Notes: generated by a model not told the origin, from the sequence alone. A stretch of 64,000 nucleotides of DNA from Saccharospirillum sp043196875 (GCF_043196875.1 NZ_JBEBMX010000005.1:248001-312000), one strand, 5' to 3'; shown: positions 16,497-23,635, counted from the first letter of the stretch. Numbers and translations: made by a program.

Positions 16497-16534
16497 GAAA
16501 CCCTTCTGTCGGTATTAACCGATGGAAGGGTTTC
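16497..16534. terminator. Inverted repeat after fghA
   Basis: GAAACCCTTC (16497-16506) and GAAGGGTTTC (16525-16534), perfect 10-bp arms with an additional GTCGGT/ACCGAT inner pairing. Lies 4 bp after the fghA stop; a probable transcription terminator, although no T-run directly follows. Confidence 0.6.
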
Positions 16535-16711
16535 CATACGCATTTTATTTGCAGAGAAGTTATTGAGTTGTATCGAGCGTTAACTAATTAATGTCGCCGA
16601 ACTTTCACAGTGGCCATAGTGGCTAACCTAAATCTGGATCACCCGCCATCCAGGTAAGGCTTGCAGGCGCGAGATCTCACTGGCTCGTTAAACACCGAAC
16701 AAACCGATTTA

Positions 16712-17125
16712 TTACTCTTCCCAGCCAGCCTTCCCAGGTGGATGCTCTTCAAACCAGGAAACAATACTTGGCATATTTTGCTCGAAGTTACCCGGTACTG
16801 AGAAGTTCAGCACGCCCGCGCGCTGAGCGCTGCGGTTTTCAAAGTCGTGCGTCAAGCCAGCGGGCGCAAGTACAAAGGAACCGGTTGGCGCATCTGTCCA
16901 TTGGTCACCGATCAGAAAACTCATGGTGCCTTCAATCACAAAAAAGACGTCGTCTTCATCATGGCTGTGAGCGCCAGGGCCTTGGGTGAAAGGTTCTAAC
17001 CACCACTCAGAAATCGAGTACTGTCCATTAGATTCTGTACCGTCTGCTTTGAACAGCGCAGCGATGCCGCCCATGGAATATCGGCGGCCTTCACCGGGTG
17101 ACAGTAATATGGGTTTTCGGCTCAT
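16712..17125 (-). CDS. Cupin-domain protein
   Basis: A 137-residue single-domain cupin. Motif 1 is GPGAHSHDEDDVFFVIEGTMSFLIGDQ (metal-binding HxH and Glu), motif 2 PAGLTHDFEN (His). Such proteins bind a metal and act as dioxygenases, isomerases or sensors; the reaction cannot be assigned. AAGGAAG precedes the ATG. Composition is like the chromosomal neighbours, and no attC adjoins it, so I treat it as the last ordinary gene before the cassette array, though it shares the array's strand. Confidence 0.8.
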   Translation of the reverse strand: MSRKPILLSPGEGRRYSMGGIAALFKADGTESNGQYSISEWWLEPFTQGPGAHSHDEDDVFFVIEGTMSFLIGDQWTDAPTGSFVLAPAGLTHDFENRSAQRAGVLNFSVPGNFEQNMPSIVSWFEEHPPGKAGWEE

Positions 17126-17164
17126 GGTGTCTTCCTTTTCGTTGAGTCATCTACCAAGGCTGAA

Positions 17165-17200
17165 TAGGACACTCACTTTAAGTCTTTATTCGGGTGTGTG
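17165..17200. repeat. Decayed hairpin repeat R9
   Basis: TAGGACACTCACTTTAAG followed by CGGGTGTGTG, a degenerate copy of the AGGACACCCAC...GGGTGTCCT repeat, between the cupin gene and the next cassette gene. Confidence 0.45.
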
Positions 17201-17330
17201 CATTTTACTTGAACTGGCATAGGTTTTTGCATTGCATTTCTGTGTTTAGGCGTCGACATCTATTCGATACGATGAGTACCTGATAACTGCCTTCCAAGAA
17301 AAACGATCTAATACCCTAATGTAATTAAGT

Positions 17331-17867
17331 TCAAGATATTAGTCGGTCCAAGAATGGGAAAACAGGGTACTCCTGATTCCAGTCTCCAAAGTGGCCTTCA
17401 TTCATGATGATTTGCGTTCCACCGATTTTCTCAAATATGAAGCGCCCTTGATCTGCATCGCAACCATAGGGGTCGACCAATGAATTTATTATGTATGCAT
17501 CTCCACAGTTGGCCTTAATCGATTCCCAGTTATAGGTTTTCTGTAAAACTGGCTCATCTTCCTCGTTTGGCTGGGTATGATATCCCGCAATCAGGTAAGT
17601 TGCTTTTACTGGAACTTGGGATTTCTCGAGAATGGCAAGCAGTAAAGCAGCACCAGCCGAATGACCGATCAAAATAGTATCTCTGGTAAGAACGTGGCTG
17701 CTTAAAATTTTTGGCAGAAACGTTTCAATTGGCTCTTGGTTTATTTCGGGCCAATGAGGCGTTTCGACGTCAAAACCTTTGCCTTTGAGCTGCTCTGCTA
17801 GCCAGGGATACCAAATGGCTTGAGGGTCACTGCCAGTCCCATGAAAAATTATTGCATGTTGCCCCAT
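17331..17867 (-). CDS. RBBP9/YdeN-like alpha/beta hydrolase (cassette gene)
   Basis: A 178-residue serine hydrolase of the RBBP9/YdeN type. The short alpha/beta fold starts HAIIFHGTGSDPQAIWYPWL, the nucleophile elbow is IGHSAGAALL (Ser in GHSAG), the Asp is likely in INSLVDPYGC and the His in MNEGHFGDW near the C-terminus. Substrate unknown. Composition is more AT-rich than the flanking core genes. Similar hydrolases are frequent cargo of integron cassettes. A hairpin repeat lies upstream at 17941. Confidence 0.8.
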   Translation of the reverse strand: MGQHAIIFHGTGSDPQAIWYPWLAEQLKGKGFDVETPHWPEINQEPIETFLPKILSSHVLTRDTILIGHSAGAALLLAILEKSQVPVKATYLIAGYHTQPNEEDEPVLQKTYNWESIKANCGDAYIINSLVDPYGCDADQGRFIFEKIGGTQIIMNEGHFGDWNQEYPVFPFLDRLIS

Positions 17868-17940
17868 CGAATATACCTTTCATAAATTGCCAGTCTGATG
17901 GCAGTTATTAAGCTACTTGCCATAAATTATCACGCTAATC

Positions 17941-17980
17941 AGGAATATCACCATTATTGAGGTGGGTGTCCTATTTTAAC
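17941..17980. repeat. Hairpin repeat R2
   Basis: AGGAATATCACC and GGTGGGTGTCCTATTTTAAC pair partly across ATTATTGA. It lies 70-110 bp after the stop of the SDR gene, in the junction between two cassette genes. Next to it CGGTTAACGCTTAC resembles one half of an attC. Confidence 0.55.
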
Positions 17981-18051
17981 CTCTGCGGTTAACGCTTACA
18001 GCATTAGCGCGGTCTTTTGCGTCAACTACCTGCACCTGAATTTATTCATTT

Positions 18052-18747
18052 CTACCACCGCAAAGAACCTGATTCCATGCACAGGTAGTCTCGGTTTTCT
18101 ACTTTTCCATTGACGACTAATTCACTTATCAGTTCAGCCGACTTTTCGGGTGTCATATGAGCATCTTTTGATGCCATTTTGGTCAGTAGTCTACCAGGAT
18201 GGATAGCTGCGACTTTGATGCCATCTTCTTCCAGGTCATCTGCTAAGCAAAGAGTAAGCATGTTTTGAGCAGCCTTACTTATGCGATAAGAGTAAGAACA
18301 ACCAGTACCTTTTGCTGCGCCTGATGCCTGCATTGACATCGAACCCCGCCGAGAACTTATATTAATGATCAGTGCATTCTCAGATTTGCAAAGAGCAGTG
18401 TAAGCACCTTTGACCGTAGAAAAAACACCTAGGCAATTGGTTTCAAAAGCAGTTGAAATTTGCTCTATAGTAGCAGTATCTAGACTTGATCCCTTACTAC
18501 CTACACCAGCATTATTGATTAATACGTCTATCGATAGATCACTCAACCAATCTTTGACTCGAACATCGTGGTCGGGTGACCGTACATCGGACTCAAGAAT
18601 ATGTGCCTCTGGGAACTCTTTTAATAAGTCTTCCTTAGCTTCAGGGCTTCTAACAATAAGGAATAAATCCCATTGGTAGCTATCGAAGGATCTAGCAAGC
18701 TCCTTTCCAAGCCCTTTCCCAGCTCCTGTGATTAAAACTCTTGACAA
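18052..18747 (-). CDS. Short-chain dehydrogenase/reductase (cassette gene)
   Basis: A 231-residue classical SDR. The cofactor loop is TGAGKGLGKE (TGxxxGxG), then NNAGVG, catalytic Ser in NISSRRGS, and YRISK (YxxxK) with Tyr and Lys; HPGR follows. Its closest group is the C-factor-like SDRs. Substrate unknown. AT-rich codon usage differs from the core genes. The start lies 20 bp from a long repeat element (18768-18892). Confidence 0.85.
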   Translation of the reverse strand: MSRVLITGAGKGLGKELARSFDSYQWDLFLIVRSPEAKEDLLKEFPEAHILESDVRSPDHDVRVKDWLSDLSIDVLINNAGVGSKGSSLDTATIEQISTAFETNCLGVFSTVKGAYTALCKSENALIINISSRRGSMSMQASGAAKGTGCSYSYRISKAAQNMLTLCLADDLEEDGIKVAAIHPGRLLTKMASKDAHMTPEKSAELISELVVNGKVENRDYLCMESGSLRW

Positions 18748-18767
18748 CTTTCTTCACCTTTGAAGTG

Positions 18768-18892
18768 AACAGTTTATTCATTGTCACTTACGTTTTTTAT
18801 TTGGGCACGACCTTGGAATGATGTTACCACGTTGTATCGCTTCGGTGCTGTATCTATCGTATGTCTCAGCGCTACGGTGGGTGTCCTGTTAG
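18768..18892. repeat. Long repeat element, copy A
   Basis: Begins AACAGTTTATTCATTGTC and ends GGTGGGTGTCCTGTTAG. The first half aligns with elements B (22258) and C (23636): TTTATTCAT..CACTTACG....TTATTT..GG....CCTTGG, and the end with that of B. Length about 125 bp, half of B. It lies 20 bp upstream of the SDR start and 5 bp after the lipoprotein gene's stop, filling the cassette junction. Confidence 0.7.
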
Positions 18893-18896
18893 ACAG

Positions 18897-19310
18897 TTAA
18901 TTATTCTCAGGTACCAGCGGATAACCACTTGGCTGATCGTATTCTATAATAGAAACAGGAGGCTTATCATCAATCTTCAATGCGAAGACTCTTCCATCCG
19001 ATTCAATCTGTACCTTTAGATTCCCATCAAAGTAATCTCCATTCTCTCCAGAGTGAGGGATATCTCTTGGGTATATCCAAGTGCCAATGTCTGAATAAAT
19101 TTCATACCCATTCGAAGTGTAATCTAATACGGCGCTATCCTTATACAATATAACACCTGTTGTCCCACCAAAGTTGTAGTCGAGCGCAACCCCACTGTTA
19201 TTATATATTTCGATAGTCGCAGTTCTGACGCATCCAGATACCAATCCAGTAATGACCAACAAAATTAGTAACTTAATAATATTGTTCAATAGTTTTTTAC
19301 TCCATGGCAT
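18897..19310 (-). CDS. Putative lipoprotein (cassette gene)
   Basis: A 137-residue predicted lipoprotein. Basic N-terminus and hydrophobic stretch (LLNNIIKLLILLVITGLVSGC) end in a lipobox VSGC with Cys at about 27; the mature part is a small, polar domain rich in Gly, Tyr and Asp that I do not recognise. The TAA stop at 18897 is 5 bp from the palindromic end of repeat element A. Confidence 0.6.
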   Translation of the reverse strand: MPWSKKLLNNIIKLLILLVITGLVSGCVRTATIEIYNNSGVALDYNFGGTTGVILYKDSAVLDYTSNGYEIYSDIGTWIYPRDIPHSGENGDYFDGNLKVQIESDGRVFALKIDDKPPVSIIEYDQPSGYPLVPENN

Positions 19311-19379
19311 TGAGCTTTAATTGCTTACTGCTCGAATATTAACAATATTTTTCATATGAACCACCAAACAGTTGTTAAA

Positions 19380-19423
19380 AGGACATCCATAATAAATGGC
19401 GCTTGAAGTGGGTGTCCTATTAG
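19380..19423. repeat. Hairpin repeat R4, overlapping a stop codon
   Basis: AGGACATCCA (19380-19389) and TGGGTGTCCT (19409-19418) are inverted arms, followed by ATTAG. The TAA stop of the gene at 19420 lies inside the ATTAG flank, so the coding sequence ends within the repeat. Confidence 0.7.
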
Positions 19424-19650
19424 TCTTCTACGAGCAGCGCGGTGTATCGGATACCACGCAAGAAGATGCGTTGCGGTACTGGGAGCAACACGCACAGTGC
19501 GGTAGCAGGCAACACCGATAGCATGCGGTCGGCAAAAGGCGGAGCTTCTACAGAGTTCAACTCACCAGACAGGTTGACTATCGCGCTCATGGCCAGAAAG
19601 AGTGCCAAGAGAATGCCGAGAGTTCTAGCTATGTAAATTGCTGAGGTCAT
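19420..19650 (-). CDS. Small membrane protein (cassette gene)
   Basis: A 76-residue protein with two hydrophobic segments (about 5-27 and 45-58). I use ATG 19650 (MTSAIYIARTLGILLALFLA), which falls just inside the cassette after the attC at 19659-19775; the open frame extends upstream only through that attC. Its TAA stop is embedded in hairpin repeat R4. Function unknown. Confidence 0.55.
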   Translation of the reverse strand: MTSAIYIARTLGILLALFLAMSAIVNLSGELNSVEAPPFADRMLSVLPATALCVLLPVPQRIFLRGIRYTALLVED

Positions 19651-19658
19651 GATCTGCC

Positions 19659-19775
19659 GCCTAACGCCTTTGTCAGCCGCGTTTTGGTTGTAGTGTATTT
19701 TTGTGCAAAGATGGCCGAAGGCCATGCACAAAAAGGAGCGAAAGCCAAAACGTCGGCTGGACAAATTTGTTAAGT
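19659..19775 (-). other. attC recombination site 1
   Basis: Plus-strand ends GCCTAAC and GTTAAGT fit RYYYAAC...GTTRRRY. Inner arms TTTGTCAGCCG and the complement TTTGTCCAGCCGACG pair with one extra C, the extrahelical base expected of a folded attC. About 117 bp with a further internal palindrome (CTTTTGTGCA/GGCCATGCACAAAAAG). The stop codon of the upstream gene (19770) lies inside the site, as is usual for cassettes. Confidence 0.8.
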
Positions 19776-20096
19776 GCTTTTTGGTACAAACCAACCACCG
19801 TTACTTACAACCCATTTTAGTTCTTCAAAGCGCTCATCTTTAAAATTTATATTTTTTAGAAACTCTTTAGCTTGCTCCCATGTCGGGTGACAAGCTACAT
19901 TTCCTGAGTTGCAATCCCCGAGGAGCACCAAAGGTTCATAATATCGCTTACAATCAGCGGGCGAATCTATAACCATTTTTAGGAAGAGTTCGTATCTCTT
20001 CCCATTTTTTGCTTTATAACCGAAGGAATACTAACCTCCATCTCTATTGATGTCGGCGTATTCTGGCGTTTTACATTGAAGCGATTTAAATTCCAT
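19770..20096 (-). pseudogene. Cassette gene interrupted by in-frame TAG
   Basis: The frame from ATG 20096 encodes 21 residues (MEFKSLQCKTPEYADINRDGG), meets TAG at 20033-20031, and then continues in the same frame for 86 more codons (YSFGYKAKNGKRYELFLK... to WFVPKST) up to TAA at 19770 inside attC 1. The downstream part alone could start at Met 19976. The whole would be 108 residues, unknown function. A nonsense mutation is the simplest explanation; sequencing error or readthrough are alternatives. Confidence 0.7.
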
Positions 20097-20125
20097 AATC
20101 GATTACCTAACTAGCCGCACCTGGC

Positions 20126-20160
20126 ACTTAACGCCCGCGTAAAGCGCGCGAGGAATTAAG
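20126..20160 (-). other. Partial attC-like site
   Basis: ACTTAAC followed by GCCCGCG/CGCGCG resembles the end of an attC, but the opposite GTTRRRY half is missing; instead a hairpin repeat (AGGACACCCACC at 20161) begins directly after. It may be an attC truncated by repeat insertion. Confidence 0.45.
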
Positions 20161-20273
20161 AGGACACCCACCTCAACCCTCTTCTCAGCCGCCGCCTTTG
20201 CATTATGGCAGATGTCTTGTTTAGCCAACGGGATACTCAAAATAGCTGACCCTTAAGATGGGTGTCCTGTTAG
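20161..20273. repeat. Hairpin repeat R5 with long loop
   Basis: AGGACACCCACC (20161-20172) and ATGGGTGTCCTGTTAG (20258-20273) are inverted arms about 85 bp apart; the right arm is preceded by CTTAAG as in R7. It may be one long element or two facing ones. Confidence 0.65.
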
Positions 20274-20280
20274 TTTTGCG

Positions 20281-20320
20281 ATTGGTGCCCTGTTAGCCTC
20301 TAGGGTGGGTTTCCTATTAG
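20281..20320. repeat. Degenerate tandem right arms R6
   Basis: GGTGCCCTGTTAGCC and GGTGGGTTTCCTATTAGCC are two decayed right arms of the hairpin repeat in tandem, directly right of R5. The second ends 4 bp from the stop codon of the gene at 20324. Confidence 0.55.
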
Positions 20321-20323
20321 CCG

Positions 20324-20749
20324 CTACTTTTGACTAAGGGTCATCAATAGAAATGGCGTATAGATCAATACAAGGTAGAAAAACACATAACCTAGTGTAA
20401 TTCCAGCAGCGGTCATCAGCCTCCTGAATTTGTATATGTCGTCTTCCAAATGGTGGTAGAAGAAAGTGGTGGCAATGATGGCAAAAACCAAAAGATAAGG
20501 TGGTGTGACATTTTTAATAAAGCTGTTGGGTAAATAACCGAGGACTATTTCTCTAAGAATGGCAAAGGCAATGTATGCCAGGTAGGCGACAATCAGCACT
20601 AGATAAGAAGTTCTGACGGGGCGGGTGACTCTGAACGTGTAATGTCTTTTCCCTAGCCAGGATAACAACAAACCGAGCAGTAGCGTTGCTAATAAAAAAG
20701 TGACGAGAATAGCAACGACGACTAAGAAAAACGGAGGTGCAACTGTCAT
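20324..20749 (-). CDS. Four-helix membrane protein (cassette gene)
   Basis: A 141-residue inner-membrane protein with about four hydrophobic helices (about 6-32, 47-66, 83-99, 112-136) and basic/acidic connecting loops. I do not recognise a family. The TAG stop lies 4 bp from a degenerate hairpin-repeat arm. Neighbours are cassette genes of the same strand, hence likely cassette cargo. Confidence 0.6.
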   Translation of the reverse strand: MTVAPPFFLVVVAILVTFLLATLLLGLLLSWLGKRHYTFRVTRPVRTSYLVLIVAYLAYIAFAILREIVLGYLPNSFIKNVTPPYLLVFAIIATTFFYHHLEDDIYKFRRLMTAAGITLGYVFFYLVLIYTPFLLMTLSQK

Positions 20750-20877
20750 ATTTTACCTAGTTCCTTTGGTGGCCCTTTAATTTAAGCATTCTATGTTCGA
20801 TAGCAAACGGCCGCTGCTATCAAAGCTGAGCCGATCAGAATAGCAACTCATACCGAAGCTCTAGTAACTCAGCTGAC

Positions 20878-20922
20878 AAGACACCCACAATAGTCGACTC
20901 TTAAGGTGGGTGTCCTGTTAAC
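20878..20922. repeat. Hairpin repeat R7
   Basis: AAGACACCCAC and GGTGGGTGTCCTGTTAA inverted arms around AATAGTCGACTCTTAA. It abuts the attC-like site at 20923, so repeat and attC are directly fused here. Confidence 0.7.
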
Positions 20923-20996
20923 TCATAACCGAAGCGATAGCGTAGGTTGTCCGGCACGCATTTTTTGCGTGCGCACATAACAAACATGTTATGTGC
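20923..20996 (-). other. attC-like site 2 (divergent)
   Basis: TCATAAC at one end and GTTATGT at the other are complementary R-type ends; the centre has GCACGCA TTTT TGCGTGC. The right part is itself a perfect palindrome, GCACATAACA (20973-20982) and TGTTATGTGC (20987-20996). Inner arms pair poorly, so this is a divergent or decayed attC for the gene at 21004. Confidence 0.5.
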
Positions 20997-21003
20997 TGTT
21001 GAT

Positions 21004-21243
21004 TTAATAAGTCTTACTTTCAATTTGGAAAACACCAAAAAGCATTTTTCTACACTCAAAACCCGAATATTTTTGGCTTCCGTCAGAATAGATGGACATT
21101 GCCTCTTCCTCGCAAGCTTTCATGGTCAAGAATCTCTGCGTTGGACCATCTGAGAGAAACCGTGAATTTCCTTCTGCCGTGCACCCGGTTGTCAGTGCGC
21201 AGATGCCACAGGCGAGAATCATCGTAAGGTACGCTTTCTTCAT
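21004..21243 (-). CDS. Small lipoprotein (cassette gene)
   Basis: A 79-residue predicted lipoprotein. From Met 21243 (MKKAYLTMILACGICALTTGC) a short signal peptide ends in lipobox LTTGC, Cys at about 21. The mature 59 residues contain CEEEAMSIYSDGSQKYSGFEC and KMLFGVFQ; two cysteines may form a disulphide. Similar short lipoproteins are common in integron arrays. The frame is open 12 codons further upstream into attC 3, not used. Confidence 0.6.
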   Translation of the reverse strand: MKKAYLTMILACGICALTTGCTAEGNSRFLSDGPTQRFLTMKACEEEAMSIYSDGSQKYSGFECRKMLFGVFQIESKTY

Positions 21244-21267
21244 TCTATTACCCGAAACTGATCGCAC

Positions 21268-21348
21268 ACATAACGCCAAGCTTTGGGGCGGACCACACTG
21301 TGGGCCGTCCCAGCAGCCGAAGGCTGTGACAACAGCTCCTTGTTATGC
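21268..21348 (-). other. attC recombination site 3
   Basis: Ends ACATAAC and GTTATGC are complementary; inner arms share AGCT-TTG pairing, and the loop has GGACC/GGGCC-type internal pairing. 81 bp. The TAA stop of the gene at 21343 is inside the site. Confidence 0.7.
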
Positions 21349-21615
21349 ATTTAAACTGCACCTAAACGCCAACGTATATTGAGCCATTTCAATTGACTCC
21401 CAGTCATCCGATTGATGCACAGGCATATCAAGATTCGATTTGATTTGCTGTTCACCATTGTCGAAAACCCGCAACTCAATGCGGGCGATGTCTTCGATTA
21501 ATTGATGCTTCAGAGATATGACATCATTTCTATAGGTTTGCTCTTGCTCGGTAACTTTGATCTTACCTTGCTGGAGCAATTCATCCCCCTGAAATAAACC
21601 GATATCGATCAGCAC
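21343..21615 (-). CDS. Hypothetical protein (cassette gene)
   Basis: A 90-residue protein from a GTG start at 21615, preceded by GGGAGAGACAA, a good ribosome-binding site placed just after attC 4; the open frame also runs upstream through the attC. The protein is acidic with a GDELLQQGKIKV segment; no signal peptide or known domain. Stop inside attC 3. Function unknown. Confidence 0.5.
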   Translation of the reverse strand: MLIDIGLFQGDELLQQGKIKVTEQEQTYRNDVISLKHQLIEDIARIELRVFDNGEQQIKSNLDMPVHQSDDWESIEMAQYTLAFRCSLNA

Positions 21616-21631
21616 TTGTCTCTCCCATGAT

Positions 21632-21703
21632 GCATAACGCCAGTGGTAATGGGCGGCAACGGAGCGCAGCGTAGTTGGCGTCCCGTTGACCACACTGTTA
21701 GTA
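21632..21703 (-). other. attC recombination site 4
   Basis: Ends GCATAAC and GTTAGTA; inner arms GTGGTAATGGG and GTGGTCAACGGG (minus-strand reading) pair with one unpaired C, the extrahelical base of a folded attC. 72 bp, the most classical site of the array. Its central part reads CAACGGAGCGCAGCGTAGTTG, a typical variable terminal structure. Confidence 0.85.
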
Positions 21704-22228
21704 CTAATTGGCTTTTGAGAGAGTAACCTCTTGGTCCAGTTTATCGAAATTCCAGTTCGAGAAATTTTCTCTTACCCGGAATCCGTCGAGATTCTCCTCC
21801 CACGTGAAATCGGTATCCTCACCACTCCAATTGACTGAATAACGCAATGAATCACCACCTTCTGAACAAACAAGCTTTTTTGGTTCTCCATTCGCAAATT
21901 GCTGTGATGTCACGATCTCATTACCGGGCTGGCAATCAACTTTGAACGCAACCATGACGCTCAGACTGTAATCATCGTTCTTATATCCGTATATGACATA
22001 CTCGTAGTTCAGATTAACTTTCCGGAGGATGCTCCGAGCCGCTTCGGGGATATACAGAATTTGAACCCGGTTATATTTATCATGCTATTCCCATTCATGA
22101 GAGGAATTATAGGTGAGAAGCTTTTGGTCGTACTTGAACCGTGAGTACTGGTCATAACCAATCAGAGCCGCGAAACCTATTGCGATTACCAAGGCTGACA
22201 CAGCGATGATTTTGATGAGCTTTCTCAT
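21704..22228 (-). pseudogene. Membrane-anchored cassette gene interrupted by in-frame TAG
   Basis: From ATG 22228 the frame encodes 47 residues (MRKLIKIIAVSALVIAIGFA..., one N-terminal membrane helix at about 5-25), meets TAG at 22087-22085, and continues in frame for 126 further codons (HDKYNRVQILYIPEAARS... to VTLSKAN) to the TAG at 21704 beside attC 4. An intact gene would give 174 residues with a periplasmic domain. The downstream piece from Met 21955 alone would lack the anchor. Function unknown; probably inactivated by a point mutation. Confidence 0.75.
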
Positions 22229-22257
22229 TGTTACCGGCAACCCCAATTCAATGTACT

Positions 22258-22502
22258 AACAGTTTATTCATTTTCATTTGCGCCACTTATTTCGGAGGGA
22301 CCTTGGTTTAACGTTACCGTGGTGTTCTGTTCCGGCCCAGTAGGCATGGTGCATCCCAGCATGGTTGATGGTCTATAACCGCTTACATCCATTCCGTAAA
22401 AACCGTCTCATCAGACCCTTATTTCGTATATCAGTGTCTCCATAGACGGATATGCTGTGCGTTATCGGGATATGCGTCGCACTACAGTAGGTGTCCTGTT
22501 AA
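22258..22502. repeat. Long repeat element, copy B
   Basis: Starts AACAGTTTATTCATTTTC and ends AGTAGGTGTCCTGTTAAC, about 245 bp. The first 90 bp align with A and C, and a second block (ATTCCGTAAAAACCGTCTC...CTTATTTCGTAT) aligns with C. The end matches the hairpin repeat. It begins 29 bp upstream of the interrupted gene and runs into the 3' end of the gene at 22482. Confidence 0.75.
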
Positions 22503-22679
22503 CTTGTGGTGATTCTCAGAACATGCTTTGATCTTGTTATTACAAAATAGGCGCCAAAGGGTTTGTACAGAGACACGCGATCCATTTTCAAAAGAAAAAG
22601 TATATACGAATCCACCATGCTCAATTGTTGATAGCCTTGATCCAATGAAGGAATTGAAAGCCGGTTCTAGAACACTCAT
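22482..22679 (-). CDS. Short cassette protein, probably truncated by repeat B
   Basis: A 65-residue product from ATG 22679 (MSVLEPAFNSFIGSRL), just after attC 5. FVYTFSFENGSRVSVQTLWRLFCNNKI resembles the start of DUF6188-like proteins, which are longer. The last codons (LTGHLL and the TAG) are read from the end of repeat element B, so the original C-terminus was probably replaced when the repeat arrived. Function unknown. Confidence 0.5.
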   Translation of the reverse strand: MSVLEPAFNSFIGSRLSTIEHGGFVYTFSFENGSRVSVQTLWRLFCNNKIKACSENHHKLTGHLL

Positions 22680-22685
22680 TTTTTG

Positions 22686-22766
22686 ACCTAACACCCACAT
22701 AAACGGCGGAGCCTCAGCGACGTCCAGCGTAACGAAGTGGAGCGATGTTTGATGTGATTGTTATAA
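22686..22766 (-). other. attC recombination site 5
   Basis: Ends ACCTAAC and GTTATAA; inner arms CACATAAACGGCG and CACATCAAACATCGC (minus reading) pair with one extra C. 81 bp. The TAA stop of the gene at 22761 lies inside. Confidence 0.8.
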
Positions 22767-23174
22767 AGCATAGCTGACGACTGCATGACCGAAACCACCT
22801 TTTGAATCATAGCCTGCCCAGATATTACCCCAAGAATACTTGCCGACTTTATGGCCAATATTAGAGAGCCATTTCTCGGTATCTTTTGCTCTTAACTTTT
22901 CCTTGGATTCGCTAAAGTCGCTCCAACTGCCGCCATATTTTTCTGGATTTGAGAGGGAAATACTTAAACTTTGCATTTGTGACTGAAAGAAACAAAGATT
23001 AAAAACAACTATCTCTCCATTTAATTCAATGGGTGGGAATTTATACCAAATATACCCATTTTTCATATCGCGTTGATTTACATCATGCACGGTAGCAACT
23101 TCTGATTCAGATAAGTCCGAACAGATAGTAATGCCGTTTTGCAGTTTAAGTTTAAACTCTTGCACAGTATTCAT
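22761..23174 (-). CDS. Hypothetical protein (cassette gene)
   Basis: A 137-residue soluble protein, no signal peptide. The pattern (FKLKLQNGITICSDL, later WYKFPPIELNGEIVVFNLCFF, C-terminal YSWGNIWAGYDSKGGFGHAVVSYAL) is that of small beta-rich proteins seen in polymorphic-toxin immunity and integron contexts, but I cannot name a family. Stop inside attC 5; AT-rich. Confidence 0.6.
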   Translation of the reverse strand: MNTVQEFKLKLQNGITICSDLSESEVATVHDVNQRDMKNGYIWYKFPPIELNGEIVVFNLCFFQSQMQSLSISLSNPEKYGGSWSDFSESKEKLRAKDTEKWLSNIGHKVGKYSWGNIWAGYDSKGGFGHAVVSYAL

Positions 23175-23179
23175 CTTGC

Positions 23180-23228
23180 CTTATAACGCCGCGCTCTGCG
23201 GCTTGTCGGCAGCAGCGTCTTGCTAACT
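23180..23228 (-). other. Degenerate attC-like site
   Basis: TTATAACGCCGCGC...AGCAGCGTCTTGCTAAC sits between two cassette genes where an attC is expected and has the GGCGTTATAA end on the minus strand, but the opposite end lacks a GTTRRRY match and arms pair poorly. Confidence 0.4.
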
Positions 23229-23618
23229 GATTTCTCTGACTTCAATTGAGCCATTGACCAAAAACTCTTCTTTCGTTTTCTTTTCTACGACCTTCGAGCC
23301 GCCGCCACAGGATATACATGAGAATATCGCTTCCGGCGCTTTGTAGTGCTTGCGAAACTCTTGGAAGGAAAGGCCTGGATTAACGGAATGTCTTTTATAT
23401 CGAACAGGAATCGACTTGAATCCGCCGCCAACTCTCTCCTCCACCTCCGAGATAGATTCATCCCCCATTTGCTCAGTAAGGACCACGCGATTTCCAGGCG
23501 CTGTGAGCGCAATACAACCAAAAGTTACCATATCCGTGTCCGCTACGAAGATGAAAACAGGAAAGGTCGTATGACAAGACTCACACTGAGCAATCGCTAT
23601 TTCGCCTTCCTGGTACAT
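23223..23618 (-). CDS. Zinc-ribbon-like hypothetical protein (cassette gene)
   Basis: A 131-residue soluble protein with two CxxC pairs, CESCHT (about 12-15) and CISCGG (about 103-106), likely coordinating one zinc. Between them is EERVGGGFKSIPVRYKRHSVNPGLSFQEFRKH, no known domain. The start is 17 bp from long repeat element C. The most attI-proximal gene of the array as judged by orientation. Confidence 0.6.
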   Translation of the reverse strand: MYQEGEIAIAQCESCHTTFPVFIFVADTDMVTFGCIALTAPGNRVVLTEQMGDESISEVEERVGGGFKSIPVRYKRHSVNPGLSFQEFRKHYKAPEAIFSCISCGGGSKVVEKKTKEEFLVNGSIEVREIS

Positions 23619-23635
23619 AACTTCCCTATTCAGTT

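Noticed and set aside
19770..22228. Amber (TAG) recoding in the cassette block
   Set aside because: Other genes in the block (18052, 20324, 23223) end in TAG, so the codon is used as an ordinary stop; nonsense mutation is simpler.
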